Positions 7,530-16,011 are shown, counted from the first letter of the stretch. The stretch is 47,341 nucleotides of DNA from an uncultured Oscillospiraceae bacterium (GCA_934589155.1 CAKTNP010000013.1:1-47341), one strand, 5' to 3'. Numbers and translations are program-made. Notes: generated by a model not told the origin, from the sequence alone.

Positions 7530-8108
7530 ATGGCCAATCAGTTCTTCGCCCTGATCTCCCGGATGCGCTATATCAAGCGCTGGGGGCTCATGCGGAATAC
7601 CTTTTCCGAAAACATCCAGGAGCACAGCCACATGGTGGCGGTGCTGGCCCACGGCCTGGCCCTGATCCGCCGGGATATTTTGGGTCTGCCCGGCCCGGAC
7701 CCGGACCGCTGCGCCGTGGCGGCCCTGTATCACGACGCCTCCGAAATTCTTACGGGAGATCTTCCCACCCCCATCAAGTACTACAACCCCGAGATCAAGG
7801 ACGCCTACAAGCAGGTGGAGCGGATCTCCGGGGAGAAGCTGCTCCAGATGCTGCCGCCGGAGCTGCGGGACAGCTACGCCCCCTTTGTCTTTGAGGACGA
7901 CGAGGCGGTACTGCCCATTGTGAAGGCAGCGGACAAGCTCTCCGCCCACATCAAGTGTCTGGAGGAGCAGAAGGCGGGCAACACCGAGTTCGATTCCGCC
8001 GCCCGACAGACGAGGCAGGCCCTGTGCGGCATGCATCTGCCAGAGCTGGACTACTTTATGCTCCATTTTCTCCCGGAATTTTCCAAAAACCTGGACGAGC
8101 TGGAATAA
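7530..8108 (+). CDS. yfbR: HD-domain 5'-deoxynucleotidase, YfbR type
   Basis: 192 residues with the YfbR layout. N-terminal RMRYIKRWGLMRN is followed by EHSHMVAVLAHGL (His32 and neighbours), the HD pair at 68-69 in YHDASEILTGDLPTPIKYYN, and ADKLSAHIKCLEEQKAGNTEF near the C-terminus. These match E. coli YfbR nearly motif for motif. YfbR removes phosphate from deoxyribonucleoside 5'-monophosphates using a divalent metal and takes part in dNTP pool and thymidine metabolism. The ATG has AAAGGAG upstream. It is a single-gene unit. Confidence 0.9.
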   Translation: MANQFFALISRMRYIKRWGLMRNTFSENIQEHSHMVAVLAHGLALIRRDILGLPGPDPDRCAVAALYHDASEILTGDLPTPIKYYNPEIKDAYKQVERISGEKLLQMLPPELRDSYAPFVFEDDEAVLPIVKAADKLSAHIKCLEEQKAGNTEFDSAARQTRQALCGMHLPELDYFMLHFLPEFSKNLDELE

Positions 8109-8113
8109 CGAAA

Positions 8114-8137
8114 GGGCCCCGGCATTTGCCGGGGCCC
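8114..8137. terminator. GC-rich hairpin after the YfbR-type gene
   Basis: 10-bp perfect stem GGGCCCCGGC / GCCGGGGCCC with loop ATTT, six bases after the stop. The plus-strand tail lacks a T-run; the minus-strand tail is TTTCGTTATT. It is a probable terminator, perhaps bidirectional. Confidence 0.6.
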
Positions 8138-8169
8138 CGTCTGTATCAATATCCGTAATCGCTTTCTTC

Positions 8170-8215
8170 TTTGGTACGATGCCGCACTGTCGGTATCGTA
8201 CCATTTCGTACCAAA
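8170..8215. repeat. Cluster of three TCGTACCA-type repeats including a 12-bp hairpin
   Basis: GGTACGATGCCG (8173-8184) pairs with CGGTATCGTACC (8191-8202) with one G-U, loop six bases. A third copy, TCGTACCAAA (8206-8215), is the exact reverse complement of TTTGGTACGA (8170-8179). No T-run follows, so it is not a normal terminator. It could be a protein-binding site or a relic attachment site; no integrase is nearby. Confidence 0.5.
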
Positions 8216-8241
8216 ATCAAGGGTGAATTTACGCTCCGGGC

Positions 8242-8271
8242 ACAAAACCCCCGGCAGAACGCTGCCGGGGG
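8242..8271 (-). terminator. Terminator of the GH9-ROK-nagB operon
   Basis: 10-bp stem CCCCCGGCAG / CTGCCGGGGG (8248-8257 with 8262-8271), loop of four, followed on the minus strand by TTTTGTG. It lies 18 bases after the nagB stop. Confidence 0.8.
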
Positions 8272-8289
8272 AGAAAACGAAAGTCGGAA

Positions 8290-9027
8290 TCAGGCCATGT
8301 CCGCCACATACTTGGCGGCGTCGGCATCCAGCAGAAACTCGCAGTTGGGGTGGAGCTGCAGGACGGAGGCAGGGATGTCCTCGGTAACGGGGCCCTTCAG
8401 CATCTTCTCCACCATTTCGGCCTTGTGGGCGCCCTTGGCGATGAGGACGATGCGGCGGGCGTGCATGATGGTCCGGACACCCAGGGTCAGGCCCCCCAGC
8501 TCATGGTCGGGGCCCACGCCGGTCTCCTTCCGGACCCGGGCCTCGAAAATGGGATCCATGGGAGACACCCAGGTCTCGCTGCCGAAGGGGGTGCCGGGCT
8601 GGTTGATGCCGATGTGGCCGTTGTAGCCCAGGCCCAGCATCTGCAGATCGATGCCGCCCCGGTCCTCCAAAGCCTTCTGGAAGTTCCGGCACTCGGCCTC
8701 GTAGTCGTCGGAGATGGTCCTGGGCATGATGAACCGGTCCTCGGGGATGCCCAGAGGGCCCGCGATCTGCTCCTGGATCATGGTGTAGCAGCAGCCGGCA
8801 TAGCTCCGGGGCAGGTTGGTGAGCTCGTCCACATTGAACAGTGTCACCCGGCTGGTATCAAAGGGATACTGCTTGTAAATGTCGCTGACGATGGCATGCA
8901 TATTCTTGGTGGTCTGGCCCGTGGACAGGCCGATGACGGAATCGGGCTTGGACAGCATCTGGCCGATGATCCGCCAGGCGGCGATCACGTCAAATTCATG
9001 TTCGTTCTTGGCAATTGTGATTTTCAT
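8290..9027 (-). CDS. nagB: NagB-type amino-sugar-6-phosphate deaminase/isomerase
   Basis: 245 residues. GLSTGQTT (33-40) is the phosphate loop, FNVDEL contains the catalytic Asp67-Glu68 pair, and GYNGHIGINQPGTPF contains His138. LQLHPNCEFLLD near the C-terminus is also typical. The enzyme converts glucosamine-6-phosphate to fructose-6-phosphate and ammonia. Oddity: the family's NEP motif is NQP here (Gln143), replacing the Glu that helps ring opening in E. coli NagB, so activity or substrate may differ. The ATG overlaps the stop of the ROK kinase gene as ATGA, pointing to coupled translation. It is the last gene of the operon, before a clear terminator. Confidence 0.85.
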   Translation of the reverse strand: MKITIAKNEHEFDVIAAWRIIGQMLSKPDSVIGLSTGQTTKNMHAIVSDIYKQYPFDTSRVTLFNVDELTNLPRSYAGCCYTMIQEQIAGPLGIPEDRFIMPRTISDDYEAECRNFQKALEDRGGIDLQMLGLGYNGHIGINQPGTPFGSETWVSPMDPIFEARVRKETGVGPDHELGGLTLGVRTIMHARRIVLIAKGAHKAEMVEKMLKGPVTEDIPASVLQLHPNCEFLLDADAAKYVADMA

Positions 9028-9983
9028 TCTTTTTCTTCCTCCAGTCCATAAATCGCATTGCTGCCCGCCCCCAGAAGCCCGATATACCGGGGATCCAGGG
9101 TGGTCCGCACCACGCCGCCGGTGACAAAGCGCATGGTGTGGGCGTTGAGGCGGGGCAGGATCTTTTCATACAAAAAGCCCCCGGACATGACCCCGCCCCC
9201 CAGGACAACGGTCTCCGGATCCGTGACCCGGGTCAGGTTCATAATGAGGTTGGCCAGGGCCTGGGCGGCGTTGTCCACCAGCACGCGGCACATCTCGTCC
9301 GTGTCATACAGGGCGAACACGTCGGCGGCGCTGACCCGGGCGCCCTCTGGGATCATGAGCTTGGTATCTGGGTACCGCTTTGCCAGGATCCGGGCGCTGG
9401 TGTCGAAGCCCAGACCCGAGGCCACCGGCTCCACACAGTCCGGCCGCCCGCAGGCGCAGGGGGCGTGGAAGTCGATGCCGGAGGCAGTGTGGCCCACCTC
9501 CCCCGCGTTGCAGCTGCCGCCCCGGATCAGCTTTCCATCGGTGACGAAGCCCGCGGCGATGCCGGTTCCCACGTTGATATAAATGAGGTGCCGGGTGTCT
9601 TGCCCCCGGCCGAAGAGCATCTCCGCCTTTGTGGCGCTGCGGACATCGTTGTCCGCGAAGCAGGGCAGATGATACCGGGCCTCCAGGATCTCCCCCAGGG
9701 GAATTTCTTCCTTCCGGTCGTGGTCGATCTCCAGCCAGCGGCCGGTTTTGCCGTCAATCCGGCCCACCAGCCCTAAGCCGATGGCCAGGGGCCGGTGCTC
9801 CGGGGACTCCTCCCCCAGGAACTCGTCCAGGGCGGATTCGATCAGCTCCAATGCCTGGCTCTGGGTCAGGGCACCGGTGGGCCAGCGCTTGGTCCGGAGC
9901 ACATTGCCCTGCCGGTCAATCTCCCCCAGCAGCAGCTTGGTGCCCCCCAGGTCCACGGCGATATAAGTCTCTCTTTGCTCCAT
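9024..9983 (-). CDS. ROK-family sugar kinase
   Basis: 319 residues from the ATG at 9983, with GGAGG upstream; the ATG overlaps the TAA of the GH9 gene by one base. Motifs in order are DLGGTKLLLGEID (phosphate 1), ADNDVRSATKAE, NVGTGIAAGFV, GEVGHTASG and the ROK zinc motif CACGRPDCVE, then VVLGGGVMSGG (adenosine). ROK kinases phosphorylate glucose, N-acetylglucosamine, glucosamine, fructose or similar hexoses at O6. With a glycosidase upstream and an amino-sugar deaminase downstream, glucosamine is my preferred substrate, but sequence does not decide it. No DNA-binding domain is present, so it is not a ROK repressor. Confidence 0.85.
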   Translation of the reverse strand: MEQRETYIAVDLGGTKLLLGEIDRQGNVLRTKRWPTGALTQSQALELIESALDEFLGEESPEHRPLAIGLGLVGRIDGKTGRWLEIDHDRKEEIPLGEILEARYHLPCFADNDVRSATKAEMLFGRGQDTRHLIYINVGTGIAAGFVTDGKLIRGGSCNAGEVGHTASGIDFHAPCACGRPDCVEPVASGLGFDTSARILAKRYPDTKLMIPEGARVSAADVFALYDTDEMCRVLVDNAAQALANLIMNLTRVTDPETVVLGGGVMSGGFLYEKILPRLNAHTMRFVTGGVVRTTLDPRYIGLLGAGSNAIYGLEEEKE

Positions 9984-12346
9984 TATACTTCCTCCGTGCA
10001 GTCGGCGCAGACCCAAAGCAGACGGCAGGCCGCGCCGACCCAGACCTCCCGAAATGTGGCGTTGTTGTTCTGGGGCCAATAGGGCACATCCTCATTGCCC
10101 CAGGTCTCCACGCCCACGGGGACCTCGCCTACGCACTCGCCGCAGAGCACAGCGTACTGGCGGCAGTAGTCGGAGCCCACGCCATAGACCAGGCTCTGGC
10201 CGAAGGGGTTCTTGCCCCACATCCAGTACAGCTGCTCCCGGGCGATCTCCAAAAGCTCCTTATCGTGGAAATACCGGCCCAGAATGGAGGCCGCCTTGCC
10301 GGTGGACAGCAGCACCGCAGCATTGCCCCGGAAGGAGAACCAGACGGGGAAGTTCCGCAGCACGTGCATGTCGTCCAGCCGAGTGCCCCGGGAGAGCTGG
10401 TCAATATAGTTCTGCTTTTCGGTTTCATAGGTGCAGGCCAGGTGGAGCCAGGGGAAGGTGTCCTGATCCTCGGGCTCGTCCAGGCGGTGAACGCCGGCGG
10501 GGATCATGCCGTAGGGAGCGGTGTTCCCGGCGATGGCCTTCAGATACCGGCCGTAGCGCAGCATGGCGGCCTCCCACCGGGGCTTTTCGGGAGCCTCCGG
10601 CTGGGTCAGGCACAGGGCGGCCAGAGCCTGCATGAACTGATGGTCCCGGGACTGGTGGTTGAAGTGGACGATGGCCTTATGGCTCTCGTCCCGGTAGAAA
10701 AAGCCGGACAGGGCGGGATCTCCCTCCCGGGTCTCCTGACAGGCCAGGAGCTTACCCGCGTACTCCCGGGCGGTTTTTGCGTACTTCTCCTCTCCCGTGG
10801 CCTCCAAGAGGCAGCTGGCGGCCCAGACGATGACGGCATAATACTGGGACAGGCCGCTGTTGTAGGTATGCTCGAACATGATGGCCGGTTCCACCCCGGT
10901 CTCGGCGAACCGGGCCACGGCGAAGTCAAAGTCCTCTTTTGCTGCCTTCCTGGCGCCGGCGGCCAGGGCGTCATCATAACCCTGAAGGGTCGCGGCGGCG
11001 TAGGCCTCGACGCCGGAGAACAGGAAGTTCTCATAAGAATGGTTGTGGACCCGGGTCTCCACATCGTCAAAGTTGCCGATGAGATTATCCGTGTACCGGG
11101 TGGCGCCGGCGCTGGTGGCCCGGTAGCCGTCGCCGAACCGGGTCCGCAGCACAAAGTCCAGGCCCCACTGGGCCTCCTCCATGAGCCGGAGGTACAGGAG
11201 CCGGTCCTTGTCCTTCATCCGCCGGGCGTTTTCAAACATAGCCTGGACCACCTCGCCGGTCTGGGCCGCCTGCTGGGATACGTCTCCCGCATCGTGCCAG
11301 CCGCCGCCGAAGCTCATGGTGACCCCGTTATGGTGGGCCACGATGTCCTGGTGGCAGGTGCCGTGCTTGCCGGGCACCGGAGTGCCGCAGCGCTCGCAGT
11401 AGAAGAAGTTCAGAACCTTCCACAGAGTCTCCGTGCACAGGTCTCCGGCAATGTCAAAGGCGGGGCTTTTTACCTCCCCGGCCTGGAGAAAGTACCGGCC
11501 CGGGACGGTGAAGTCGGAGAAATCCAGGACCTGAAAATGACCCCGAGGGTTGTCCACGGTCCGGACCTTGCCCTCATAGACCGTTTTTCCGCTCTCGTCC
11601 GCCAGCCGGAAGGTGTCGGCGGAGACAGCGGCCACGGCGGTCTTTTTCCCGTCCGGGAAATAGCCCACGGTGGACAGACGGATGCCGGGGGCATCGTTCT
11701 GCCAGCCCCGCTCATGCTCCGGAGCCTCCACCCGCTCCAAGGTAATGTCTCCATAATCATAGGTCATGGTGTCGCCGCCGGCCACGTCATGGCCGCTGCA
11801 AAAGACGTAAAAGGTCAGCTTGGTAACGGCGTCCCGGGGCATGGCGGCAAATTCCCAGATGCAGTCGTTCCACTGCCCGTTTTGGAGGTCGAACACCGTG
11901 GCGCCCTCCCGGAAGTAGGGGTCCGGCAAGGGGTATTTCCCTACATTCTCCACCGCCACGTTCAGATGAAGGATCCGAGCGCCCAGGATCCGGGGCTTAA
12001 CCCGGAACCGGAGGCGATTATAGCCCTCCCAATTCTCCCGGGGCAGGTCAAAATACACCTTGGCGGTGCCGAAGTTGGCATAGTCCCCGTCGGGAGCCGC
12101 TCCCTCCGGCCAATGGTCCGCCCGGAGGGCCGCCGCGGCAGAGATCACGCCGTCCTTTTCCTCCATGGAAAGAAGGCCGGCGCCCCGGGGCTTTGCCGCC
12201 TGTTCCTCCCGGCCGTAGAGCACCCGGGAGGCCAGAACCTTCTTATGGGGGAAGGACGCCTCCAGGCTCCGCTCCCGGTGCAGGGGCAGGGGCCGGTGGA
12301 CATACAAGCTGTCCTGTAATTCCTGTATAAATTCCTGTTTTAGCAT
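9983..12346 (-). CDS. Cytosolic glycoside hydrolase family 9 enzyme
   Basis: 787 residues from the ATG at 12346 (GAGGAG upstream). No signal peptide: the N-terminus is MLKQEFIQELQDSLYVHRPL. Residues about 60-205 look like a beta-sandwich carbohydrate-binding type domain. About 215-300 fits the Ig-like CelD N-terminal domain, and 305-780 the (alpha/alpha)6 barrel with GGWHDAGD (Asp352, Asp355). The general acid is probably the Glu in NATFREVWVGAA near the C-terminus. Intracellular GH9 members include beta-glucosidases and exo-beta-glucosaminidases acting on short oligosaccharides. The ROK kinase and NagB genes downstream favour a glucosaminide or chitosan-oligosaccharide substrate. No transporter gene is adjacent. 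Confidence 0.85.
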   Translation of the reverse strand: MLKQEFIQELQDSLYVHRPLPLHRERSLEASFPHKKVLASRVLYGREEQAAKPRGAGLLSMEEKDGVISAAAALRADHWPEGAAPDGDYANFGTAKVYFDLPRENWEGYNRLRFRVKPRILGARILHLNVAVENVGKYPLPDPYFREGATVFDLQNGQWNDCIWEFAAMPRDAVTKLTFYVFCSGHDVAGGDTMTYDYGDITLERVEAPEHERGWQNDAPGIRLSTVGYFPDGKKTAVAAVSADTFRLADESGKTVYEGKVRTVDNPRGHFQVLDFSDFTVPGRYFLQAGEVKSPAFDIAGDLCTETLWKVLNFFYCERCGTPVPGKHGTCHQDIVAHHNGVTMSFGGGWHDAGDVSQQAAQTGEVVQAMFENARRMKDKDRLLYLRLMEEAQWGLDFVLRTRFGDGYRATSAGATRYTDNLIGNFDDVETRVHNHSYENFLFSGVEAYAAATLQGYDDALAAGARKAAKEDFDFAVARFAETGVEPAIMFEHTYNSGLSQYYAVIVWAASCLLEATGEEKYAKTAREYAGKLLACQETREGDPALSGFFYRDESHKAIVHFNHQSRDHQFMQALAALCLTQPEAPEKPRWEAAMLRYGRYLKAIAGNTAPYGMIPAGVHRLDEPEDQDTFPWLHLACTYETEKQNYIDQLSRGTRLDDMHVLRNFPVWFSFRGNAAVLLSTGKAASILGRYFHDKELLEIAREQLYWMWGKNPFGQSLVYGVGSDYCRQYAVLCGECVGEVPVGVETWGNEDVPYWPQNNNATFREVWVGAACRLLWVCADCTEEV

Positions 12347-12391
12347 GTTTTCTCCTCGCCGCCAAAATTGGATCTTTTCTCTGCTTCGACC

Positions 12392-12420
12392 AGTATAAAT
12401 GGAAAATCTTCTTCCTTCAA
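12392..12420 (-). promoter_or_regulatory. Promoter of the GH9-ROK-nagB operon
   Basis: Minus strand TTGAAG (12420-12415), 17-base spacer, TATACT (12397-12392), about 45 bases before the GH9 start. The 117-base gap is noticeably AT-richer than its flanks. Confidence 0.65.
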
Positions 12421-12463
12421 CGAGCATGATTGTCCATTTTCAACTATAAATGCTCCATATCTC

Positions 12464-12655
12464 TTAGCCGTTCCGGCCCAGGAGCCGGTCAATGGACAGG
12501 CCCACCCGGCAGGAGCCCCGGTGGACGCAGGTCTCATAATCGCAGTCCGCCTCCAGAAGGGTCACGCAGGATCCCGTTTCCTCATACTCCACCGCCACCA
12601 TGCGGGTGGCGTCCTGATTCCGGCAGAAGCCGGTGAGGAAGGTCTCTTTTTCCAT
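12464..12655 (-). CDS. Hypothetical 63-residue cysteine-rich protein
   Basis: Starts MEKETFLTGFCRNQDATRMV. The ATG directly follows the TAA of the GH13 gene, so the two are probably coupled. It has five cysteines, three of them clustered as C-x4-C-x5-C in DCDYETCVHRGSC, which suggests a small metal site. The C-terminus (VGLSIDRLLGRNG) is basic and amphipathic. I recognise no family and do not infer a function. Being in frame, adjacent and coding-like supports a real gene. Confidence 0.6.
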   Translation of the reverse strand: MEKETFLTGFCRNQDATRMVAVEYEETGSCVTLLEADCDYETCVHRGSCRVGLSIDRLLGRNG

Positions 12656-14500
12656 TTATGATTCATCCTCCACGGCGCACAGGCCCATGGGTGCCAGGCG
12701 GATCCGGTCCCGGGCCGCCAGCTCCAGATTGTGGCCCAGCAGGATCCTGCCCGGCTCAATGTCCCAGTTGTCGTGGCTCCGGTTGATATAAATGCGGATC
12801 CGCCGGCCCTCCAGTTCCCGGGTGAAGCCCACCATCCGGTTCTTGGCCTGGAAGAATTGAATTTCGCCCCGGCGCAGGGCGGGAAGCTCCCGGCGCAGGG
12901 CCGTAAGCCGCCGGTAGTGCTCCAAAAGGTCCCCGTCCTCGGCGCCCCAGGGGTAGGGGCGGCGGTTGAAGGGATCGGCGTAGCCCTCCATGCCCGCCTC
13001 GTCTCCGTAGTACACGCAGGGGGAGCCGGGCAGGGTGAATTGCAGGAAGGAGGCCATCCGCAGCCGCTCCTTGGCCAGGATCATCTGCTGCATGGACAGA
13101 CGGCGGGCCGCCTTTTCCGCCCGGCTGCCGTCGAAATCGTCCACCAGAGCGGTGAGGATCCGGGGGGTATCGTGGGTGCCCAGACTGTTCATGAGGCAGG
13201 GCAGCACCTGGGGCGGGTAATTCTCCGCAATGGACAGCACGGTCTCCTTTAACCCCCGGCCGTCGTCCACGGCCTTGATGAAATTCAGAATGGCGGTGCG
13301 GAAGGGGTAGTTCATGACGCTGTCCAGCTCCCCGTCCACAAAGTATCTCCGGCGGCGGGAGTAGGCGATCTTATTGGAGGCGTCCTCCCACACCTCGCCG
13401 ATGAGCAGGGCGTCGGGGCGGATGGCCCGGATCCGGCGCTTCAGCCGGAGGATGAACTCGTCGGGCAGCTCGTCGGCCACGTCCAACCGGAAGCCGTCGG
13501 CTCCCAGCTTCAACCAGTGGGCCACTACGCTATCCTCCCCGTCGATGATATAATCGAGAAAGCCCGGGTCCATTTTGTTCACGCAGGGCAGGGTGTCGAA
13601 ATTCCACCAGCAATTGTAGCTGTCGGGGTAGTGGTGGAACTGGTACCAGTTCCGGTAGGGGGAGTTGGGATCCGACACGGCGCCGCCGCCGAATTCGTGG
13701 TTCTTGTCAAAATAAATGCTCCGGGAGCCGGTATGGGAGTAAACCCCGTCCAGGACGATGCGGACGCCCCGGTGGTGGGCCGCCCGGCACAGCTCCGCGA
13801 AGTCCGCCTCGGTACCCAGCATGGGATCCGGAGTCTTATAGTCACAGGTATCATACCGGTGGCTGGAAAAAGCCTTGGAAACGGGGTTCAGATAGAGTAT
13901 TTCCACCCCCATATCGGAAAGATAGGGCAGCTTTTCCCGGATGCCCCGGAAGTTGCCGCCGTAGAAATCGTTGTTCAGCACCAGTCCCTCCGGGGTGGGC
14001 TGCCAGGACACCTCTTCGTTCCAATTCCGGTGCACCGTATAGGGCCGGAGCTTTTCCGTCAGGTCCGGGTCCCCGGACTTATAAAACCGATCCGGGAAGA
14101 TCTGGTACATGACGGCGCCCTTGGCCCAGTCCGGGGTCTCAAAGTCCGCCGGGATGCAGCTGACCTGCCACCAGTCCCCGGCCTCCATATTGGTGTCCTC
14201 TCCCTGACGGAACAGGGAAAAGGACTCGTTGGCGGTGGTGATCCGGAAATAATAAAACAGCAGGCCGGGCTCCGGGATCCGGAAGCTGCCCTCGTAGATC
14301 TCATAGGGCCCATCGGTCCGGGCCAGGGTCAGGGACACCGAAAAGGCGGGGCGGCCGTTTTCCTGCTCAAAGACGCAGGAGACCTCCCGGGTCTGACAGG
14401 AGGCGGGAATATCCAGCCGCAGGCGGCAGTCCTCCCCCGGCTCCAGGGTCCCCACGGGATCCTTATACCGGGAATCCCGGCTGCAGAACAAAATACGCAT
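12656..14500 (-). CDS. GH13 alpha-amylase-family enzyme (neopullulanase/maltogenic amylase type), cytosolic
   Basis: 614 residues, ATG at 14500 with AAAGGAG upstream and no signal peptide. An N-terminal beta domain (about 1-115) is followed by the GH13 barrel starting at VMYQIFPDRFY. Catalytic motifs are DGFRLDVAD (nucleophile Asp340), LIGEVWED (acid Glu369) and GTHDTPR (His443, Asp444). A small C-terminal beta domain ends the protein. Such enzymes cut alpha-1,4 and sometimes alpha-1,6 links in maltodextrins, pullulan or cyclodextrins. Next to the glycogen operon and inside the cell, glycogen or maltodextrin turnover is the likely role. It is separated from glgA by a strong terminator, so it may be transcribed by read-through or from an unseen promoter. 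Confidence 0.88.
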   Translation of the reverse strand: MRILFCSRDSRYKDPVGTLEPGEDCRLRLDIPASCQTREVSCVFEQENGRPAFSVSLTLARTDGPYEIYEGSFRIPEPGLLFYYFRITTANESFSLFRQGEDTNMEAGDWWQVSCIPADFETPDWAKGAVMYQIFPDRFYKSGDPDLTEKLRPYTVHRNWNEEVSWQPTPEGLVLNNDFYGGNFRGIREKLPYLSDMGVEILYLNPVSKAFSSHRYDTCDYKTPDPMLGTEADFAELCRAAHHRGVRIVLDGVYSHTGSRSIYFDKNHEFGGGAVSDPNSPYRNWYQFHHYPDSYNCWWNFDTLPCVNKMDPGFLDYIIDGEDSVVAHWLKLGADGFRLDVADELPDEFILRLKRRIRAIRPDALLIGEVWEDASNKIAYSRRRRYFVDGELDSVMNYPFRTAILNFIKAVDDGRGLKETVLSIAENYPPQVLPCLMNSLGTHDTPRILTALVDDFDGSRAEKAARRLSMQQMILAKERLRMASFLQFTLPGSPCVYYGDEAGMEGYADPFNRRPYPWGAEDGDLLEHYRRLTALRRELPALRRGEIQFFQAKNRMVGFTRELEGRRIRIYINRSHDNWDIEPGRILLGHNLELAARDRIRLAPMGLCAVEDES

Positions 14501-14514
14501 GAAAAAACTCCTTT

Positions 14515-14551
14515 AATCGAAAATACGGGGACGCCGGTTCCGGCGTCCCCG
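14515..14551 (-). terminator. Terminator after glgA
   Basis: Arms CGGGGACGCCGG / CCGGCGTCCCCG (14526-14551), followed on the minus strand by TATTTTCGATT. It begins 12 bases after the glgA stop and runs up to the GH13 ribosome site. Confidence 0.8.
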
Positions 14552-14562
14552 CTTTGAATGCT

Positions 14563-16011
14563 TTACTGCCAGGAACAGACGGTGCAGAACATGGCCATGT
14601 ACTTCTGAGCGGGGATCTTCCAGCTGAAGTCCTGCTCCATGTCCCGGCGGACCAGCACATCCCAGCCAGCTCGGTCGAACCGGTACAGGCCCAGGGCCCG
14701 GTCCATGGCGCCGTAGAAATCGTCGCCGTTGTAGCTCTGGAAGGTGTAGCCCAGGCCCTCTCCCGTAATGGAATTCACGGGGGCCACGGTGTCCTTCAGG
14801 CCGCCGGTGGCGTTGACCACGGGCACGGTGCCGTAGCGCATGGCGTTCATCTGGCTCAGGCCGCAGGGCTCGGACTTGGAGGGCATGAGATAAATGTCCG
14901 CGCCGGCATAGACCCGGCTGGCCAGGGAAACGTTGAAGCAGAGCTGGGCGGAGACCTTGTTGGGGTAGTCCGCCTGGAGACAGCGGAGGAAATACTCATA
15001 CTTTTCCTCGCCGGTACCCACCACCACCAGCTGCACGTCCTGCTCCAAAAGCCGCCGGGCGGTGTAGCACAGAAGGTCCAGCCCCTTGTGGCCCGCCAGT
15101 CGGGTGACCATGGCCATCATGGGCACGTCCGGCCGCTGGGGCAGGCCCAGCTCCTCCTGGAGGGCCCGCTTGTTTTCGGCCTTTCCCTCCTTGAAGGTAT
15201 CCTTGTCATAACGGCAGACAATGGCCTTATCCGTGGCGGGGTTGAACACCTCGGTATCGATGCCGTTGGTGATGCCGAAGATCTTATACCGGAAGCCGGA
15301 CAGGACCCCGTCCAGGCCGTGGGCATAGTAAGGATACAGGATCTCCTGTGCGTAGGTCTCGGACACGGTGGACACGGCGTCCGCCGTCTCGATGGCGCCC
15401 TTCATCATGTTGATGCCGCCGCCCTCGCCCAGGGTCATGAAGCCCCGCATATATTCGGGCAGGCCCAGCACGTTGTCGAAGAAGTCCGGGTTGGCCCAGC
15501 CCTGGTACTCGATGTTATGAATGGTGAACACGCACTTGGTCTTGCCGAAGCGGAAGCCGTACATGCTCTTCAGGTACACGGGGATCATGGCGGTCTGCCA
15601 GTCGTTGCACTGGATCACGTCCGGAGTCCAGTCCAGCACCGCCAGAGCGTCCAGCACCGCCCGGGAGAAAAAGGCGAACCGCTCCCCGTCGTCGCCGTGG
15701 CCGTAGATAGCCCCGTCCCGGCAGAAATAGTATTCGTTATCCAGAAAGTAGATCCGCAGCTTTTTCTTCCGGGATTTCAGCTTATGGATGCCGCAGTACT
15801 GCTTGCGCCAGCCCACGCCTACGTTGAACTCCGCCTCCAATTCCGTCTGAAGCTCGGGGTTTTCCTTCATTTTCTTGTAATAGGGCAGAAACAGCACCAC
15901 CTCGTTGCCGGGGATCCGGGACAGCTCCGCAGGCAGGGCCTGCATCACATCTCCCAATCCGCCGGACTTTACAAAGGGCGCCGCCTCCGACGCGGCCATG
16001 GCAATCCTCAT
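14563..16011 (-). CDS. glgA: Glycogen synthase (ADP-glucose dependent, GT5)
   Basis: 482 residues. The N-terminal KSGGLGDVMQALP is the KxGGLxDV ADP-glucose motif, TIHNIEYQG and GITNGIDTEVFNP are GT5 landmarks, and MPSKSEPCGLSQMNAMRYGTVP is the C-terminal motif holding the catalytic Glu. It transfers glucose from ADP-glucose to the non-reducing end of glycogen in the cytoplasm. The ATG overlaps the glgD stop as ATGA. It is the last gene before a strong terminator in glgB-glgC-glgD-glgA. Length is normal and all core motifs are present. Confidence 0.95.
   Translation of the reverse strand: MRIAMAASEAAPFVKSGGLGDVMQALPAELSRIPGNEVVLFLPYYKKMKENPELQTELEAEFNVGVGWRKQYCGIHKLKSRKKKLRIYFLDNEYYFCRDGAIYGHGDDGERFAFFSRAVLDALAVLDWTPDVIQCNDWQTAMIPVYLKSMYGFRFGKTKCVFTIHNIEYQGWANPDFFDNVLGLPEYMRGFMTLGEGGGINMMKGAIETADAVSTVSETYAQEILYPYYAHGLDGVLSGFRYKIFGITNGIDTEVFNPATDKAIVCRYDKDTFKEGKAENKRALQEELGLPQRPDVPMMAMVTRLAGHKGLDLLCYTARRLLEQDVQLVVVGTGEEKYEYFLRCLQADYPNKVSAQLCFNVSLASRVYAGADIYLMPSKSEPCGLSQMNAMRYGTVPVVNATGGLKDTVAPVNSITGEGLGYTFQSYNGDDFYGAMDRALGLYRFDRAGWDVLVRRDMEQDFSWKIPAQKYMAMFCTVCSWQ

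Noticed and set aside
14526..14551. Palindrome as a regulator operator for the GH13 gene
   Set aside because: Position just after the glgA stop and the T-rich minus-strand tail fit a plain terminator.
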